From the NCBI RefSeq assembly GCF_031656915.1, contig NZ_CP134227.1, positions 1,612,001-1,676,000 of the forward strand: 64,000 bases of DNA, read 5' to 3'. The notes under the pieces were generated by a model, which had not been told where the DNA came from, ran no database searches, and saw only the letters and a list, made by a program, of their open reading frames with translations. Positions within the stretch are counted from its first letter, which is position 1; every line of letters starts with the position of its first letter. A program made the translations under genes and the position numbers. Below are positions 8,635 to 22,691 of this stretch, one piece after another. The DNA comes from Nocardioides marmorisolisilvae. Lineage in GTDB: Bacteria > Actinomycetota > Actinomycetes > Propionibacteriales > Nocardioidaceae.

Positions 8635-10126
8635 CCGTCACCGTCACCGTCGCGGCACCCGGCGACTGGCTGACGGCGAGCCGCGGCGCGTTCGGCGCGG
8701 ACACGACGCTGCCGCCGACCACACGAGCGGTGTAGCCACGGGGGTACTCGATGACAGGGGTGGCGATCGTGCTCCGCGCTCCGGCCGAGAAGCGGCCGTT
8801 CCCGAGGGCTCGTCGGGTCGACCAGGTCGCGGAGAAGACCGAGGACGTCCGGTCGAAGGAGTACGCCGTCGGCGTCCCCGCTACCGCGACCGGGTGTGGC
8901 ACCGCGAGGGCGCGGAGCTTGTCGGTCTCGACATTGGCGCCCGACGGCGGCTCGGCGGGATCCAGCACCAGTGCCTGTTCCGCGCCCGGCCCCGAGGTGG
9001 TCGGGTCGCCGCAACCGCAGTAGGCCCAGTAGGTCCAGCCGACCCGGTGGGTGGCCGCGCGGTTGACCATGTCTGCCAGCACGGTCTGGTCGGTGGTGGC
9101 CCCGAACTCCGTGAGCAGCGGGGTCGCCCCGGTCAGCTGCAGCTGGCGCTCCATGCCGTTCCACACCCGGTTGTTCAGCACGTTGCACGCGGCTCCGGTG
9201 AGGTCGGTGCGCTGCACCTTCAGGGAGTGCGACACGCAGTAGTCATGGAAGGAGAACCCGAGGTCGGCCCCGGTCGGCCGGACGAACGTGCTGACCCCGC
9301 TGTTGAACAGCAACGTCGGCTCGTAGAACACCGGCAGCCGCGGTTGGACCGTGTGCACCGCGTCGATCACCTTCTGGCTCATCCGCTGCACCTTGGCGTC
9401 CAGCGAACGACACCCGAGCGGGATGCAGGTCGCGTACGCCGTGCCGGGCCACGGCTCGTTGAACACATCGATGCCGAGCAGACCGGGCGTGGTCGCCATG
9501 AACGCGACCACGTGCCGCCAGGCCGCGGCGTAGTGGTCGACCAGGCCGACGCCGTCCGGCGCCGCAGCGTTGTTCCAGAAGTGGTCGTAGGCGCGGTTCA
9601 TCGCGGGGTTGAGGAAGTAGTTCGCAGGGAAGCCTGCCTGCGGCTGGTTCGGCACGCCCTGGTCGATGACCGCCCAGTCCGGTGCGCCCTCGCCCTGGAA
9701 CCTCTCGTTGTAGAGGTCCTGATGGAAGTCCAGCAGGCTGCGGATGCCGTGTCTGGCCAAGGTGCGCACGGTGGCCCGGATGTGGGCGAGATAGTCGTCG
9801 TCGTACTCCCCTGGTCTCGGCTCCACGGCCTTCCAGATCAGCCCCAGCCGGACGGCGGTGAAGCCGTTGCGCTGAAGGAACGCCGCGTCGTCGGCGCCGA
9901 ACCCGGCCGCGTCCGGACGGTACGGCGCGAGCTTGTAGACCATGTTCACCCCGGCGGTGATCAACGCTCGGCCTTGGCTGTCCACCAGGAAGCGGCCCGC
10001 GGTCTGCGGTCGCGCTGCCGACCTCGAGGTCGAGGCTGTCTCGGCCTGCACCTGCGCCTGCAGCGCGGCGACCATCGCGAGCCCGACCAACCCGGCCAGC
10101 ACGGCCAGCGCACCACGTCGTCCCAT
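8621..10126 (-). CDS. Secreted GH5 endoglycoceramidase-like glycoside hydrolase
   Basis: 501 residues from the ATG at 10126; a TTG at 10168 would add 14 residues and overlap the MFS gene by 11 nt. The N-terminus is an export signal (GALAVLAGLVGLAMVAALQA). The catalytic TIM barrel (residues about 40-400) has GFTAVRLGLIWKAVEPRPG, the LLDFHQDLYNE stretch, the acid/base Glu in DVFNEPWPG and the nucleophile Glu in LLTEFGATTD. These are the landmarks of glycoside hydrolase family 5, and the FHQD plus NEPWPG combination resembles endoglycoceramidases from Rhodococcus, which cut ceramide from glycosphingolipids. The last 90 residues form a beta-sandwich-like C-terminal domain. Cys residues in AYATCIPLGC and WAYCGCGD may form disulfides. 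Substrate is inferred. Confidence 0.82.
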   Translation of the reverse strand: MGRRGALAVLAGLVGLAMVAALQAQVQAETASTSRSAARPQTAGRFLVDSQGRALITAGVNMVYKLAPYRPDAAGFGADDAAFLQRNGFTAVRLGLIWKAVEPRPGEYDDDYLAHIRATVRTLARHGIRSLLDFHQDLYNERFQGEGAPDWAVIDQGVPNQPQAGFPANYFLNPAMNRAYDHFWNNAAAPDGVGLVDHYAAAWRHVVAFMATTPGLLGIDVFNEPWPGTAYATCIPLGCRSLDAKVQRMSQKVIDAVHTVQPRLPVFYEPTLLFNSGVSTFVRPTGADLGFSFHDYCVSHSLKVQRTDLTGAACNVLNNRVWNGMERQLQLTGATPLLTEFGATTDQTVLADMVNRAATHRVGWTYWAYCGCGDPTTSGPGAEQALVLDPAEPPSGANVETDKLRALAVPHPVAVAGTPTAYSFDRTSSVFSATWSTRRALGNGRFSAGARSTIATPVIEYPRGYTARVVGGSVVSAPNAPRLAVSQSPGAATVTVTVSPR

Positions 10127-10157
10127 GCCTCGCCCAACGACGCGGCCGTCGGACCGG

Positions 10158-11402
10158 TTATGCGGCAACCGCGCGGCGTAGGTGCAGCAGGGCGGAGGCG
10201 AGCAGGACGAGGAGGCCCGCGACCGAAAGGCCGACCCCGACCAGCGCGGGATCGCGGTAGCCGCCGCTGGCGCTGACCACGATGCCCCCGAGCCAGGCGC
10301 CGAGCGCGTTCGCGATGTTCAGTGACGCGTGGTTGAGCGCGGCGCCGAGCGTCTGGGCCTCCCCCGCGACGTGCATCAGCCGCAGCTGCAGGTTGACCAC
10401 GAGCACCGACCCGAGGGTGGTGATCGCGAAGGTGACCGGCAGCGCCCACCAGCCGTACGGCGCGACCGCCCAGAAGACCAGCAGCACCAGGCCCATCCCG
10501 GCCGACCCGATCGCCAGCGACCGCATGATCGACCAGTCGGCAAGCTCGCCGGCCACCCAGGTGCCGAACACCATCCCCAGCCCGAAGGACAGCGTGAAGA
10601 CCGGGACCACCGACTCCGAGAGGCCGCCGACCCGGGTCACGGTCGGGGCGATGTAGGTATAGACGGCGAACATCCCGCCGAACCCGACTGCGCCGATGAG
10701 CAGGGTGAGCCAGACCTGGGGTTCGGCGAAGAGCCCGAGCTCGCGGCGTCCGGTCGCGTGACGGTCTGCGGGCATCGCCGGGATGAACGCGCGGACCAGG
10801 ACGATGGTCAGCAGGCCCAGGGCCGCGACCAGGACGTAGGCCGCGCGCCAGCTCAGGTCCTGACCGAGCCAGGTCCCGGCCGGGACACCGAACACGTTGG
10901 CCACCGAGAGCCCGAGCATCACCAGCGCGACCGCCCGGCCCTTGCGCCCCGGGGCGGCCAGGGATGCGGCCACCAGGGAGGCGACTCCGAAGTACGCTCC
11001 GTGCGGCACCCCGGAGAAGAACCGGGCGATGAGCAGCAGTCCGTAGCTCGACGCCAGGGCGCTGGCGGCGTTGCCGACCACGAAGGCGACCATCAGCGCG
11101 ATCAGCAGCCCGCGCCGCGGCAGTCGGGCGCCGAAGTACGCCAGTACCGGGGCGCCGATCACCACACCGAGGGCGTACGCCGAGATCGCGTGGCCGGTCG
11201 TCGGGATCGACTCGTGCACTCCGTGCGCGATCTGCGGCAGCAGTCCCATCGACACGAACTCGGTGGTGCCGATCGCGAAGCCGCCGGTGGCGAGCGCGAG
11301 AACGGCCGCCCCGAAGTGGGCGCACGGCGGGGTGCCGGATCCGTCACTCGACGCCGCGGTGGAACGAGGCGCGTGAGGGCGCGGGCTCGACGGTGTGGTC
11401 AC
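10158..11402 (-). CDS. MFS transporter, DHA1 drug-efflux type
   Basis: 414 residues, GTG start, with twelve predicted membrane helices. The first helix, GGFAIGTTEFVSMGLLPQIA, is the hallmark of the AraJ/YdhP/Cmx branch of the DHA1 family (drug:H+ antiporters). The conserved loop after helix 2 is present as FGARLPRRGLLIALM, and the helix 5 region FGVPAGTWLGQDLSWRAAY is typical. The substrate cannot be read from sequence; chloramphenicol, sugars and other small molecules are transported by relatives. It lies directly upstream of the glycoside hydrolase on the same strand (31 nt), and the two may be co-transcribed. Confidence 0.88.
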   Translation of the reverse strand: MTTPSSPRPHAPRSTAASSDGSGTPPCAHFGAAVLALATGGFAIGTTEFVSMGLLPQIAHGVHESIPTTGHAISAYALGVVIGAPVLAYFGARLPRRGLLIALMVAFVVGNAASALASSYGLLLIARFFSGVPHGAYFGVASLVAASLAAPGRKGRAVALVMLGLSVANVFGVPAGTWLGQDLSWRAAYVLVAALGLLTIVLVRAFIPAMPADRHATGRRELGLFAEPQVWLTLLIGAVGFGGMFAVYTYIAPTVTRVGGLSESVVPVFTLSFGLGMVFGTWVAGELADWSIMRSLAIGSAGMGLVLLVFWAVAPYGWWALPVTFAITTLGSVLVVNLQLRLMHVAGEAQTLGAALNHASLNIANALGAWLGGIVVSASGGYRDPALVGVGLSVAGLLVLLASALLHLRRAVAA

Positions 11403-11451
11403 CTCATCGGCAACCGTGCTGCGACGACGGCCAGTCCTCAGGGTGCGGTCC

Positions 11452-13680
<2,229 letters not shown>

Positions 13681-13825
13681 CGGTTGTTCCTCTTCTCGCG
13701 CCGTGAATGTCTTGATCTCAAGATATCTCCCGGGCACCGGACCGGTGCGACCCGGGTCTGGTGCCATCCTGCCCGAGGCCGGCCCCTGCGCGCGAGGCCG
13801 GCCCCGGAAGGGGATCGAGGGCGGA

Positions 13826-16625
<2,800 letters not shown>

Positions 16626-16632
16626 GACACCG

Positions 16633-16661
16633 ACTCAATCACCCTTTCTGGAATCATTCAA
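16633..16661 (-). promoter_or_regulatory. furA promoter with Fur-box-like sequence
   Basis: Reading toward furA, TTGAAT (-35-like, 16661-16656) and TTGAGT (-10-like, 16638-16633) are separated by 17 bases, and the furA GTG begins seven bases after the -10 box, as expected for a leaderless transcript. The -35 region contains the small palindrome GAATgATTC, a plausible half of a FurA operator. It is a conspicuous AT-rich patch in otherwise GC-rich DNA. Confidence 0.5.
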
Positions 16662-16802
16662 GATGCTGGTTCGAGTCCAGCCGCCAGACCCGGTACGCCG
16701 TGCCGCGGGCGCTGCGCTAACGTCGAGCCGTCCCCCGGCGCGCGTCCTCGCGGCCACGGGACATCGTCGTTGCGAAGTCGTCGTCAGCAGTCAGGAGCGC
16801 AC

Positions 16803-17792
16803 GTGTCCACCACTCCCCTCAAGGTCGCCGTCACCGGCGCCGCCGGCCAGATCGGCTACAGCCTGCTCTTCCGCCTCGCCAGCGGCGCCTTGCTCGGGCC
16901 GGACCGCCCGATCGAGCTGCGTCTGCTCGAGATCACCCCGGCCCTGAAGGCGCTCGAAGGCGTCGTCATGGAGCTCGACGACTGCGCCTTCCCCACGCTC
17001 GCGGGCGTGCAGACCGGCGACGACCCCGAGAAGATCTTCGACGGCGTGAACCTCGCTCTGCTCGTCGGCGCCCGCCCGCGCGGTCCGGGCATGGAGCGCG
17101 GCGACCTGCTCGAGGCCAACGGCGCGATCTTCACCGCCCAGGGCAAGGCGCTGAACAAGGTCGCGGCCGACGACGTGCGCATCGGGGTGACCGGCAACCC
17201 GGCCAACACCAACGCCCTGATCGCGATGACCAACGCCCCCGACATCCCTGACGAGCGGTTCTCGGCGCTCACCCGGCTCGACCACAACCGGGCGATCTCG
17301 CAGCTCGCCGCGAAGACCGGCGCCGCGGTCACCGAGATCAAGAAGATGACGATCTGGGGCAACCACTCCGCCACCCAGTACCCCGACGTGTTCCACGCCG
17401 AGGTCGGCGGCCGCAACGCTGCCGAGGTCGTCGGTGACCAGGGGTGGATCGAGAACGACTTCATCCCGACCGTGGCCAAGCGCGGCGCCGCGATCATCGA
17501 CGCGCGTGGCTCGTCCTCAGCAGCGTCGGCCGCCTCGGCGACCATCGACGCCGCCCGGGACTGGCTGACCGGCTCGGCCGAGGGCGACTGGGTCTCGATG
17601 GCGGTCAAGTCCGACGGGTCGTACGGCGTCCCCGAGGGTCTGGTGTCGTCGTTCCCGGTCACCACCAGCAACGGCGACTGGGCGATCGTCCAAGGTCTCG
17701 AGATCGACGACTTCTCCCGCGCCCGGATCGACGCGTCGACCGCCGAGCTCGCCGACGAGCGCAGCGCGGTCACCGAGCTGGGCCTCATCTGA
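16803..17792 (+). CDS. mdh: Malate dehydrogenase
   Basis: 329 residues, GTG start. It interconverts malate and oxaloacetate with NAD+ in the TCA cycle. The NAD-binding glycine motif [20 protein letters not shown] is at the N-terminus. The substrate-binding arginines lie in [14 protein letters not shown], and [12 protein letters not shown] and the catalytic-histidine region [13 protein letters not shown] follow. Length and sequence match the actinobacterial/cytosolic-type enzyme. An AGGAG ribosome-binding site precedes the GTG, which begins the family's usual N-terminus; the longer open frame upstream is not coding. Transcribed toward the folD cluster. Confidence 0.97.
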   Translation: MSTTPLKVAVTGAAGQIGYSLLFRLASGALLGPDRPIELRLLEITPALKALEGVVMELDDCAFPTLAGVQTGDDPEKIFDGVNLALLVGARPRGPGMERGDLLEANGAIFTAQGKALNKVAADDVRIGVTGNPANTNALIAMTNAPDIPDERFSALTRLDHNRAISQLAAKTGAAVTEIKKMTIWGNHSATQYPDVFHAEVGGRNAAEVVGDQGWIENDFIPTVAKRGAAIIDARGSSSAASAASATIDAARDWLTGSAEGDWVSMAVKSDGSYGVPEGLVSSFPVTTSNGDWAIVQGLEIDDFSRARIDASTAELADERSAVTELGLI

Positions 17793-17812
17793 CCCCGGGC
17801 CAGCCCCGGGTC
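17791..17812. terminator. Hairpin between convergent mdh and DUF3017 gene
   Basis: GACCC and GGG on the left pair with CCC and GGGTC on the right, with one bulged C, giving eight base pairs around a short loop. It starts within the mdh stop codon and ends at the stop of the opposing gene, a natural position for a bidirectional terminator. No T-run. Confidence 0.45.
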
Positions 17813-18200
17813 AGCGGGGCTGGTTGGGGATGTTCACCGCGAGGATGATCGCCAGCACACCGACGGCGGCCAGGGCGGCCACGTCGAACCACTTGCTGCG
17901 CACCCGGAGCATCCCCCCGTTGAGGTCGCTGAGCACCAGCCGCGCCACCGCGCCGAGCAGCAGGCCGGCCCCCACCACGACGACGCCGTTGCGCCATGGG
18001 CCGAAGGCGACCACGCCGAGTCCGGCCAGGCAGATCGCGAGCACCGCGAGGTAGACCGCGCCGCCCCACGTCGACGGCCGACGTCTCGGCGCGGGCTCCG
18101 GCACCGGCCCGGGCACCCCCGGGACGGGGGTGCCGGGCGCCGGCTGGGCTGGATCGGGCTGGGCAGGATCGGGCTGGGCAGGATCGGGCTGGGCTGGCAC
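17811..18200 (-). CDS. DUF3017 small membrane protein
   Basis: 129 residues, GTG start. The first about 40 residues are Pro/Gln/Asp-rich and contain repeated QPDPA pentapeptides. Three membrane helices follow ([56 protein letters not shown]). This architecture, and the position immediately after folD, matches the DUF3017 family of actinobacteria, whose function is unknown. The start lies two bases after the folD stop (TGACGGTG), so the two are probably translated together. Confidence 0.85.
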   Translation of the reverse strand: MPAQPDPAQPDPAQPDPAQPAPGTPVPGVPGPVPEPAPRRRPSTWGGAVYLAVLAICLAGLGVVAFGPWRNGVVVVGAGLLLGAVARLVLSDLNGGMLRVRSKWFDVAALAAVGVLAIILAVNIPNQPR

Positions 18201-18201
18201 C
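18142..18201 (-). repeat. 15-bp tandem repeat, four units, in the DUF3017 gene
   Basis: Units of GGCTGGGCAGGATCG (plus strand) at 18142, 18157, 18172 and 18187, the outer ones with substitutions. They encode Gln-Pro-Asp-Pro-Ala in the N-terminal tail of the DUF3017 protein. The last unit includes the GTG start codon. Confidence 0.9.
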
Positions 18202-18202
18202 G

Positions 18203-19048
18203 TCAGCCAGCCGCCTGCTCGGCGGAGCGCACCACGTTGGACAGCAGCATCGCGCGGGTCATCGGGCCGACCCCGCCCGGGTTCGGCGACACCCAGCCCG
18301 CCACGTCGTGCACCTCGTCGGCCACGTCGCCGGCGATCTTGCCGTCGACACGCGAGACACCGACGTCGAGCACCGCCGCGCCGGGCTTGACCATCGACGC
18401 GCTGATGATCCCGGGTACGCCGGCCGCGGCGACGATGATGTCGGCCGATCGGGTGTGCGCTGCCAGGTCGCGGGTCCCGGTGTGGCACAGCGTCACCGTG
18501 GCGTTCTCGCTGCGCCGGGTCAGCAGCAGCCCGAGCGGCCGCCCCACGGTGAGCCCGCGGCCCACCACCACGACCTCCGCGCCGGCGATCTCCACACCGT
18601 GCCGGCGGAGCAGCTCGATCACGCCGACGGGCGTGCACGGCAGCGGCCCCGACTGGCCGAGAACCAGCTTGCCCAGGTTGACCGGGTGCAGTCCGTCGAC
18701 ATCCTTGTCGGGGTCGACCCGCGACAGCAGCGCGAACTCGTCCAGCCCGGTGGGCTGCTGCACCAGGAAGCCGGTGCAGGCGGGGTCCGCGTTGAGCTCG
18801 TCGATCACCGCCTCCACCTCGGCCTGGGTCGCGGTGGCCGGGAGGTCACGCCGGATCGAGGTGATGCCGATCGAGGCGCAGTCCTTGTGCTTGGCGCCGA
18901 CGTACCAGCGCGAGCCCGGATCGTCGCCGACCAGGACCGTGCCGAGCCCGGGGGTGACGCCCTGCTCCTTGAGCTTGGCGACGCGCTCAGCCAGCTCCGC
19001 CTTGATGGTGCGCAGGGTGGCCGTGCCGTCGAGGATCTGTGCGGTCAT
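18203..19048 (-). CDS. folD: Methylenetetrahydrofolate dehydrogenase / methenyltetrahydrofolate cyclohydrolase
   Basis: 281 residues. A bifunctional cytoplasmic enzyme that oxidises 5,10-methylene-THF to methenyl-THF and hydrolyses it to 10-formyl-THF. The catalytic region [18 protein letters not shown] contains the Tyr and Lys expected for cyclohydrolase activity. [12 protein letters not shown] and [11 protein letters not shown] follow, then [20 protein letters not shown] and the NADP-binding [17 protein letters not shown]. 10-formyl-THF is the formyl donor for PurN and PurH, encoded immediately upstream (19 nt from purH), so the cluster joins the cofactor supply to its use. Start ATG at 19048 fits the family. 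Confidence 0.97.
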   Translation of the reverse strand: MTAQILDGTATLRTIKAELAERVAKLKEQGVTPGLGTVLVGDDPGSRWYVGAKHKDCASIGITSIRRDLPATATQAEVEAVIDELNADPACTGFLVQQPTGLDEFALLSRVDPDKDVDGLHPVNLGKLVLGQSGPLPCTPVGVIELLRRHGVEIAGAEVVVVGRGLTVGRPLGLLLTRRSENATVTLCHTGTRDLAAHTRSADIIVAAAGVPGIISASMVKPGAAVLDVGVSRVDGKIAGDVADEVHDVAGWVSPNPGGVGPMTRAMLLSNVVRSAEQAAG

Positions 19049-19066
19049 GAGGTTGCTCCCTTGCGC

Positions 19067-20659
19067 TCAGTGGAAGAAGTGCCGCGTGCCGGTGAGGTAC
19101 ATCGTCACGCCGGCCCTCTCGCAGGCCTCGACGGTCAGATTGTCACGGACTGAGCCGCCGGGTTGCACGATCGCCCGCACACCGGCGTCGAGGAGCACCT
19201 GGGGCCCGTCCTCGAAGGGGAAGAATGCATCGGAGGCGGCGACCGAGCCGACGGCGCGGTCCCCCGCCCGTTCGACAGCGAGCTTGCAGGAGTCGACGCG
19301 GTTGACCTGACCCATGCCGACGCCCACGGAGGCGCCGCCCGAGGCGAGCAGGATCGCGTTGGACTTCACCGCTCGCACGGCCCGCCAGGCGAACGCGAGG
19401 TCGGCCAGCGTCGCCTCGTCGGCCGGCTTACCGGTCGCGAGTGTCCAGTTCGCCGGGTCATCGCCGTCCGCCTGGAACCGATCGGCCTGCTGCATCAGCA
19501 GGCCGCCGCAGATCTGCTTGAACTCCACCCCTCGGCCGCCGTGGCCGCTGGTGCGCAGGATCCGGATGTTCTTTCCGCCGCGAGGCAACGACTGCAGGGC
19601 CTCGACCACGCCCTCGTCGTACGCCGGCGCCACGATCGCCTCGGTGAACGTCTCCTCCATGGCCGTGACCATGGCCAGCGACACCGAGGTGTTGACGGCG
19701 ATCACTCCGCCGAAGGCGGAGGTCGGGTCGCAGGCGTTCGCCTTCACATAGGCGTCGACGACATCTGAGCCGACCGCGATGCCGCACGGGTTGGCGTGCT
19801 TGATGATCGCGACGCAGGGCTGGTCACCGTGGTCGTACGCCGCCCGCAGCGCCGCGTCGGTGTCCTGGTAGTTGTTGTAGGACATCTCCTTGCCGTGCAG
19901 CTGCTCGGCCGTGGCGAGGGAGTCATCACCGTCCGGACTCACGTAGAGCGCGGCCGACTGGTGGGCGTTCTCGCCGTAGCGAAGGGTCGCCTTCTTCTCA
20001 TAGGCCGCACCCACCCAGGCCGGGAAGCTCGACCCGTCGCTGGTGTCGGCGAGCACGCTGCCCATCCAGGACGCGACGGCCACGTCGTACGACGCGGTGT
20101 GCGCGAACGCCTCGGCGGCAAGCCGCTTGCGCTGCTCGAGGGTGAAGCCGCCGGCAGCGACCGCGGCCAGCACGTCGGGGTAGCGCGTGGGCGAGGTGAC
20201 GATCGCGACAGAGGGGTGGTTCTTCGCGGCGGCACGCACCATCGAGGGGCCGCCGATGTCGATCTGCTCGACGCACTCATCGGCGCTCGCGCCGGACTGC
20301 ACGGTGTCGCGGAACGGGTAGAGGTTCGAGACCACGAGGTCGAAGGGCTCGATGCCCAGGTCGGCGAGCTGCTGGACGTGACTGTCCAGGCGCCGGTCGG
20401 CGAGGATGCCCGCGTGCACCTTCGGGTGCAGCGTCTTGACCCGTCCGTCGAGGCACTCGGGAAAGCCGGTGAGGTCCTCGACACGGGTCACCGGTAGCCC
20501 GGCGCCGGCGATCAGCGCGGCGGAGCCGCCGGTGGAGACCATCTCCACGCCGGCCTCGTGCAGGCCACGGACGAGCTCCTCGAGCCCGCTCTTGTCGTAG
20601 ACCGAGACCAGGGCGCGCCTGATCGGGATCCTGTGCTCGGCGTTCGTGGGGTCGGTCAT
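19067..20659 (-). CDS. purH: Bifunctional AICAR transformylase / IMP cyclohydrolase
   Basis: 530 residues. It catalyses the last two steps of IMP synthesis: formylation of AICAR with 10-formyl-THF, then ring closure. The N-terminal MGS-like cyclohydrolase domain has [18 protein letters not shown] and STGGSA, and the transformylase domain contains the catalytic KHANPCG motif and a C-terminal PGGSVRD. The open frame continues 40 codons upstream, but that stretch runs through a ZTP riboswitch. The ATG at 20659 has GAGGAG upstream and gives the normal length, so it is taken as the start. Expression is probably induced by ZTP/ZMP when 10-formyl-THF runs low. Confidence 0.97.
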   Translation of the reverse strand: MTDPTNAEHRIPIRRALVSVYDKSGLEELVRGLHEAGVEMVSTGGSAALIAGAGLPVTRVEDLTGFPECLDGRVKTLHPKVHAGILADRRLDSHVQQLADLGIEPFDLVVSNLYPFRDTVQSGASADECVEQIDIGGPSMVRAAAKNHPSVAIVTSPTRYPDVLAAVAAGGFTLEQRKRLAAEAFAHTASYDVAVASWMGSVLADTSDGSSFPAWVGAAYEKKATLRYGENAHQSAALYVSPDGDDSLATAEQLHGKEMSYNNYQDTDAALRAAYDHGDQPCVAIIKHANPCGIAVGSDVVDAYVKANACDPTSAFGGVIAVNTSVSLAMVTAMEETFTEAIVAPAYDEGVVEALQSLPRGGKNIRILRTSGHGGRGVEFKQICGGLLMQQADRFQADGDDPANWTLATGKPADEATLADLAFAWRAVRAVKSNAILLASGGASVGVGMGQVNRVDSCKLAVERAGDRAVGSVAASDAFFPFEDGPQVLLDAGVRAIVQPGGSVRDNLTVEACERAGVTMYLTGTRHFFH

Positions 20660-20685
20660 GGGTGCACTCCTCACCTCGTCGGATG

Positions 20686-20785
20686 AGGGCACCCAGGCGT
20701 TCGATGCACGCTCGCTGCCTCTGAATTCCACAGAGCACTCCCCGGTGGTCGTCCCACCTGCGCCAGTCGTGTGAGGCACACTCTA
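20686..20785 (-). ncRNA. ZTP (pfl) riboswitch upstream of purH
   Basis: In the leader between purN and purH, read on the minus strand, three blocks appear in the order known for pfl/ZTP riboswitches. First is a stem followed by ACTGGCG (20767-20761). Next is GGTGGG pairing into ACCACCGGGGAG (20749-20738). After a variable linker comes CGCCTGGGTG (20699-20690). Established knowledge: this RNA binds ZTP/ZMP and activates de novo purine and folate genes, purH among them. Downstream, CCTCA and GGTGC can pair with TGAGG and GCACC around the purH ribosome-binding site, which suggests that ligand binding exposes the site. Block identities were matched from memory, without a covariance search. Confidence 0.85.
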
Positions 20786-20792
20786 GGACAGA

Positions 20793-21401
20793 TCAGCCGC
20801 CGAACCGAACCCGGCGGCCCTCGATCCTGAATCCCTCCCGCGCCATCCGGCCGACAGCCTCGACCAGCATCGACCGCTCCGCGGACTTGATCCGCTCGTG
20901 CAGCGTCTCGACGGTGTCGTCGTCCTCCACCCGCACCGCCCGCTGGTCCACGATCGGTCCGGTGTCGACCCCATCGTCGATCACGAACAAGGTGCAGCCG
21001 GTGACCCGGACGCCGTACTCCAGGGCGTCCCGCGGGCCGTGCATGCCGGGGAAGGAGGGCGACAGCGCCGGATGGGTGTTCACCGTGCGGGCGCCGAGCG
21101 CGGGCAGGTAGGAGGAGCCCAGCAGCTTCATGAAGCCGGCCAGCACCACCACATCGGGCCGGTACGACGAGACCTCGCCGGTGACCGCGGCGTCCCACTC
21201 CGCACGGCTGGGGAAGTCGTCGACCCGGTGCACGAAGGTCGGCACCCCGGCCTGCTCGGCCCTGGTCAGAGCCTGGATGCCGTCACGATCAGCGCCGACG
21301 GCGACCACCTCGGCGCCGTACGACGGATCCGCGCAGGCATCGAGCAGCGCCTGCAGGTTGGTGCCGGAACCCGAGACGAGGACGAGCAGACGTGCGGTCA
21401 C
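20793..21401 (-). CDS. purN: Phosphoribosylglycinamide formyltransferase
   Basis: 202 residues, GTG start. It transfers a formyl group from 10-formyl-THF to GAR in purine synthesis. The N-terminal LLVLVSGSGTNLQALLDA is the phosphate-binding loop. VVLAGFMKLL, the NTHPALSPSFPGMHG block with catalytic Asn and His, and VDTGPIVDQRAV with the catalytic Asp are all present. A TAGCCT box six bases before the start suggests a leaderless transcript. It sits nine bases downstream of the PerM-like gene and upstream of the riboswitch-controlled purH, the same order as in mycobacteria. Confidence 0.97.
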   Translation of the reverse strand: MTARLLVLVSGSGTNLQALLDACADPSYGAEVVAVGADRDGIQALTRAEQAGVPTFVHRVDDFPSRAEWDAAVTGEVSSYRPDVVVLAGFMKLLGSSYLPALGARTVNTHPALSPSFPGMHGPRDALEYGVRVTGCTLFVIDDGVDTGPIVDQRAVRVEDDDTVETLHERIKSAERSMLVEAVGRMAREGFRIEGRRVRFGG

Positions 21402-21410
21402 CCGCAGAGG

Positions 21411-22625
21411 CTACTGCCCGCCCGACCTCCGGGCGGCACGCCGCTGCCACGCGGAGGCGCCGACCCCGCCGAGGATGCCGCCCAGGCTCATCCCGCCAAC
21501 GGCGACGACCAGCAGTTGCGCGGAGGGGACGCCGATGTCTGCCATCCGGCCGGTGCCCATCGGACCGCCGGCGAGGGCGGCCAGCAGCCACACCAGCGCG
21601 CCGGCCCCGAGGCCGCTCCCGAGGCCGCGCAGCACGGCTGCGTCCCAGGCCAGCACGGGCCGTCGACGCTGGACGAGCACGGCGCCGGCGAGGGCGCACA
21701 ACGGAGGAGCCGCGAGGAACGCCCCCCACCAGCCGGGTGTGCTGCCCGGGCCGGGCAGTGCGGCCAGCAGCGGGAACGCGGGCAACGGCCCGAGGGTCAC
21801 CGCGGTCGCAGTGACCGACGTCCCCGTGCCCACGGCGAACCCCGGCCCGGCCAGCCAGGACGTCGCCAGTAGTACCGCGTTCGGCGCGACCAGGGCGCTG
21901 GCCAGCAGCAGCATCAAGGCGTCGCCGAAGGACAGGTGCAACGACGAGAACAGGTCGGCGGTGTCATTGAAGGACAGCACGAGGGACACCGCGCTCAGCA
22001 CGGCTCCGGCGGCCACGAGGAGCATGGCGCCGGAGAGGGCACCGGTGACGATGCTGCGCACCTGGTCGGGCACGGCCTGCCACCATGTGGTCAGCCGACC
22101 GGTGCCCTGCGCGAGGCCCAGCCCGCAGCCGACCACCGGAAGGACCAGACCGCCCAGGACCGCACGAGGGACACTGGGCTCCGCGCCGGAGCGGGTGGCG
22201 AGCAGGGCGACCAGCACGGCGAGGACGACGTACACGCCGGCGCAGACCAGCACGGCCGTCGCCAGCGACCTGTCGTCGCGGGCCGGCTCGGCGTTGCGGG
22301 CGGCCCATCGCCCGCTGCGGTAGCCCACCACGAGGACCATCAGGGTCAGTCCCAGCGGCGTGATCCCGATCGGTCCACCCGCCGCGGAGAGGTCGGCACC
22401 GTGGCCGAGCAGCCACGCGTCCGCACCGACGCGCAGCGCGTCGGTGGTCTGTCCGTGGGCGCCGGCATCGGCGAGGAACCAGCCGATCACGGCGACGGCC
22501 ATGCAGAGCACGAGGGTGGCGCCGACCGTCACCGCAGCGGCGAGGGCGCCGGCGGCCACCAGCGGCCGCTGCTCGGCGCTGCCCGCACCGGTGCTGAGCC
22601 GGGGACGGCTGATCAGATCTGTCAT
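21411..22625 (-). CDS. perM: PerM-like multi-spanning membrane protein (DUF6350)
   Basis: 404 residues with about ten hydrophobic segments separated by short loops, from AAGALAAAVTVGATLVLCMA to LLVVAVGGMSLGGILGG, and a basic C-terminus (WQRRAARRSGG). The gene immediately upstream of purN in mycobacteria encodes the cell-division protein PerM, and this protein has the same size, topology and position. The symbol is therefore transferred by synteny and topology rather than by a sequence motif. The frame is open far upstream through antisense of the next gene; the ATG at 22625 is the first one followed by a protein-like N-terminus. Confidence 0.75.
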   Translation of the reverse strand: MTDLISRPRLSTGAGSAEQRPLVAAGALAAAVTVGATLVLCMAVAVIGWFLADAGAHGQTTDALRVGADAWLLGHGADLSAAGGPIGITPLGLTLMVLVVGYRSGRWAARNAEPARDDRSLATAVLVCAGVYVVLAVLVALLATRSGAEPSVPRAVLGGLVLPVVGCGLGLAQGTGRLTTWWQAVPDQVRSIVTGALSGAMLLVAAGAVLSAVSLVLSFNDTADLFSSLHLSFGDALMLLLASALVAPNAVLLATSWLAGPGFAVGTGTSVTATAVTLGPLPAFPLLAALPGPGSTPGWWGAFLAAPPLCALAGAVLVQRRRPVLAWDAAVLRGLGSGLGAGALVWLLAALAGGPMGTGRMADIGVPSAQLLVVAVGGMSLGGILGGVGASAWQRRAARRSGGQ

Positions 22626-22691
22626 CGGTCCTATCCTCGCCCACGCGGCGATGCGGATCAGGACATGCCACGCGGGTAATCTCCACCTGTC

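Noticed and set aside
13776-13812. Direct repeat GAGGCCGGCCCC twice between katG and icd
   Set aside because: Short, GC-rich and without an inverted partner or context; probably chance or minor slippage.
16665-16690. tRNA 3'-end-like sequence (GCTGGTTCGAGTCCAGCC) upstream of furA
   Set aside because: The T-arm-like stem and loop are present, but the 50 bases before it do not form an acceptor, D or anticodon arm. At most it could be a tRNA fragment or attachment-site remnant, and no integrase or second copy is visible.
20660-20779. Forty-codon N-terminal extension of purH
   Set aside because: It translates straight through the ZTP riboswitch and has no ribosome-binding site, whereas the ATG at 20659 has GAGGAG.
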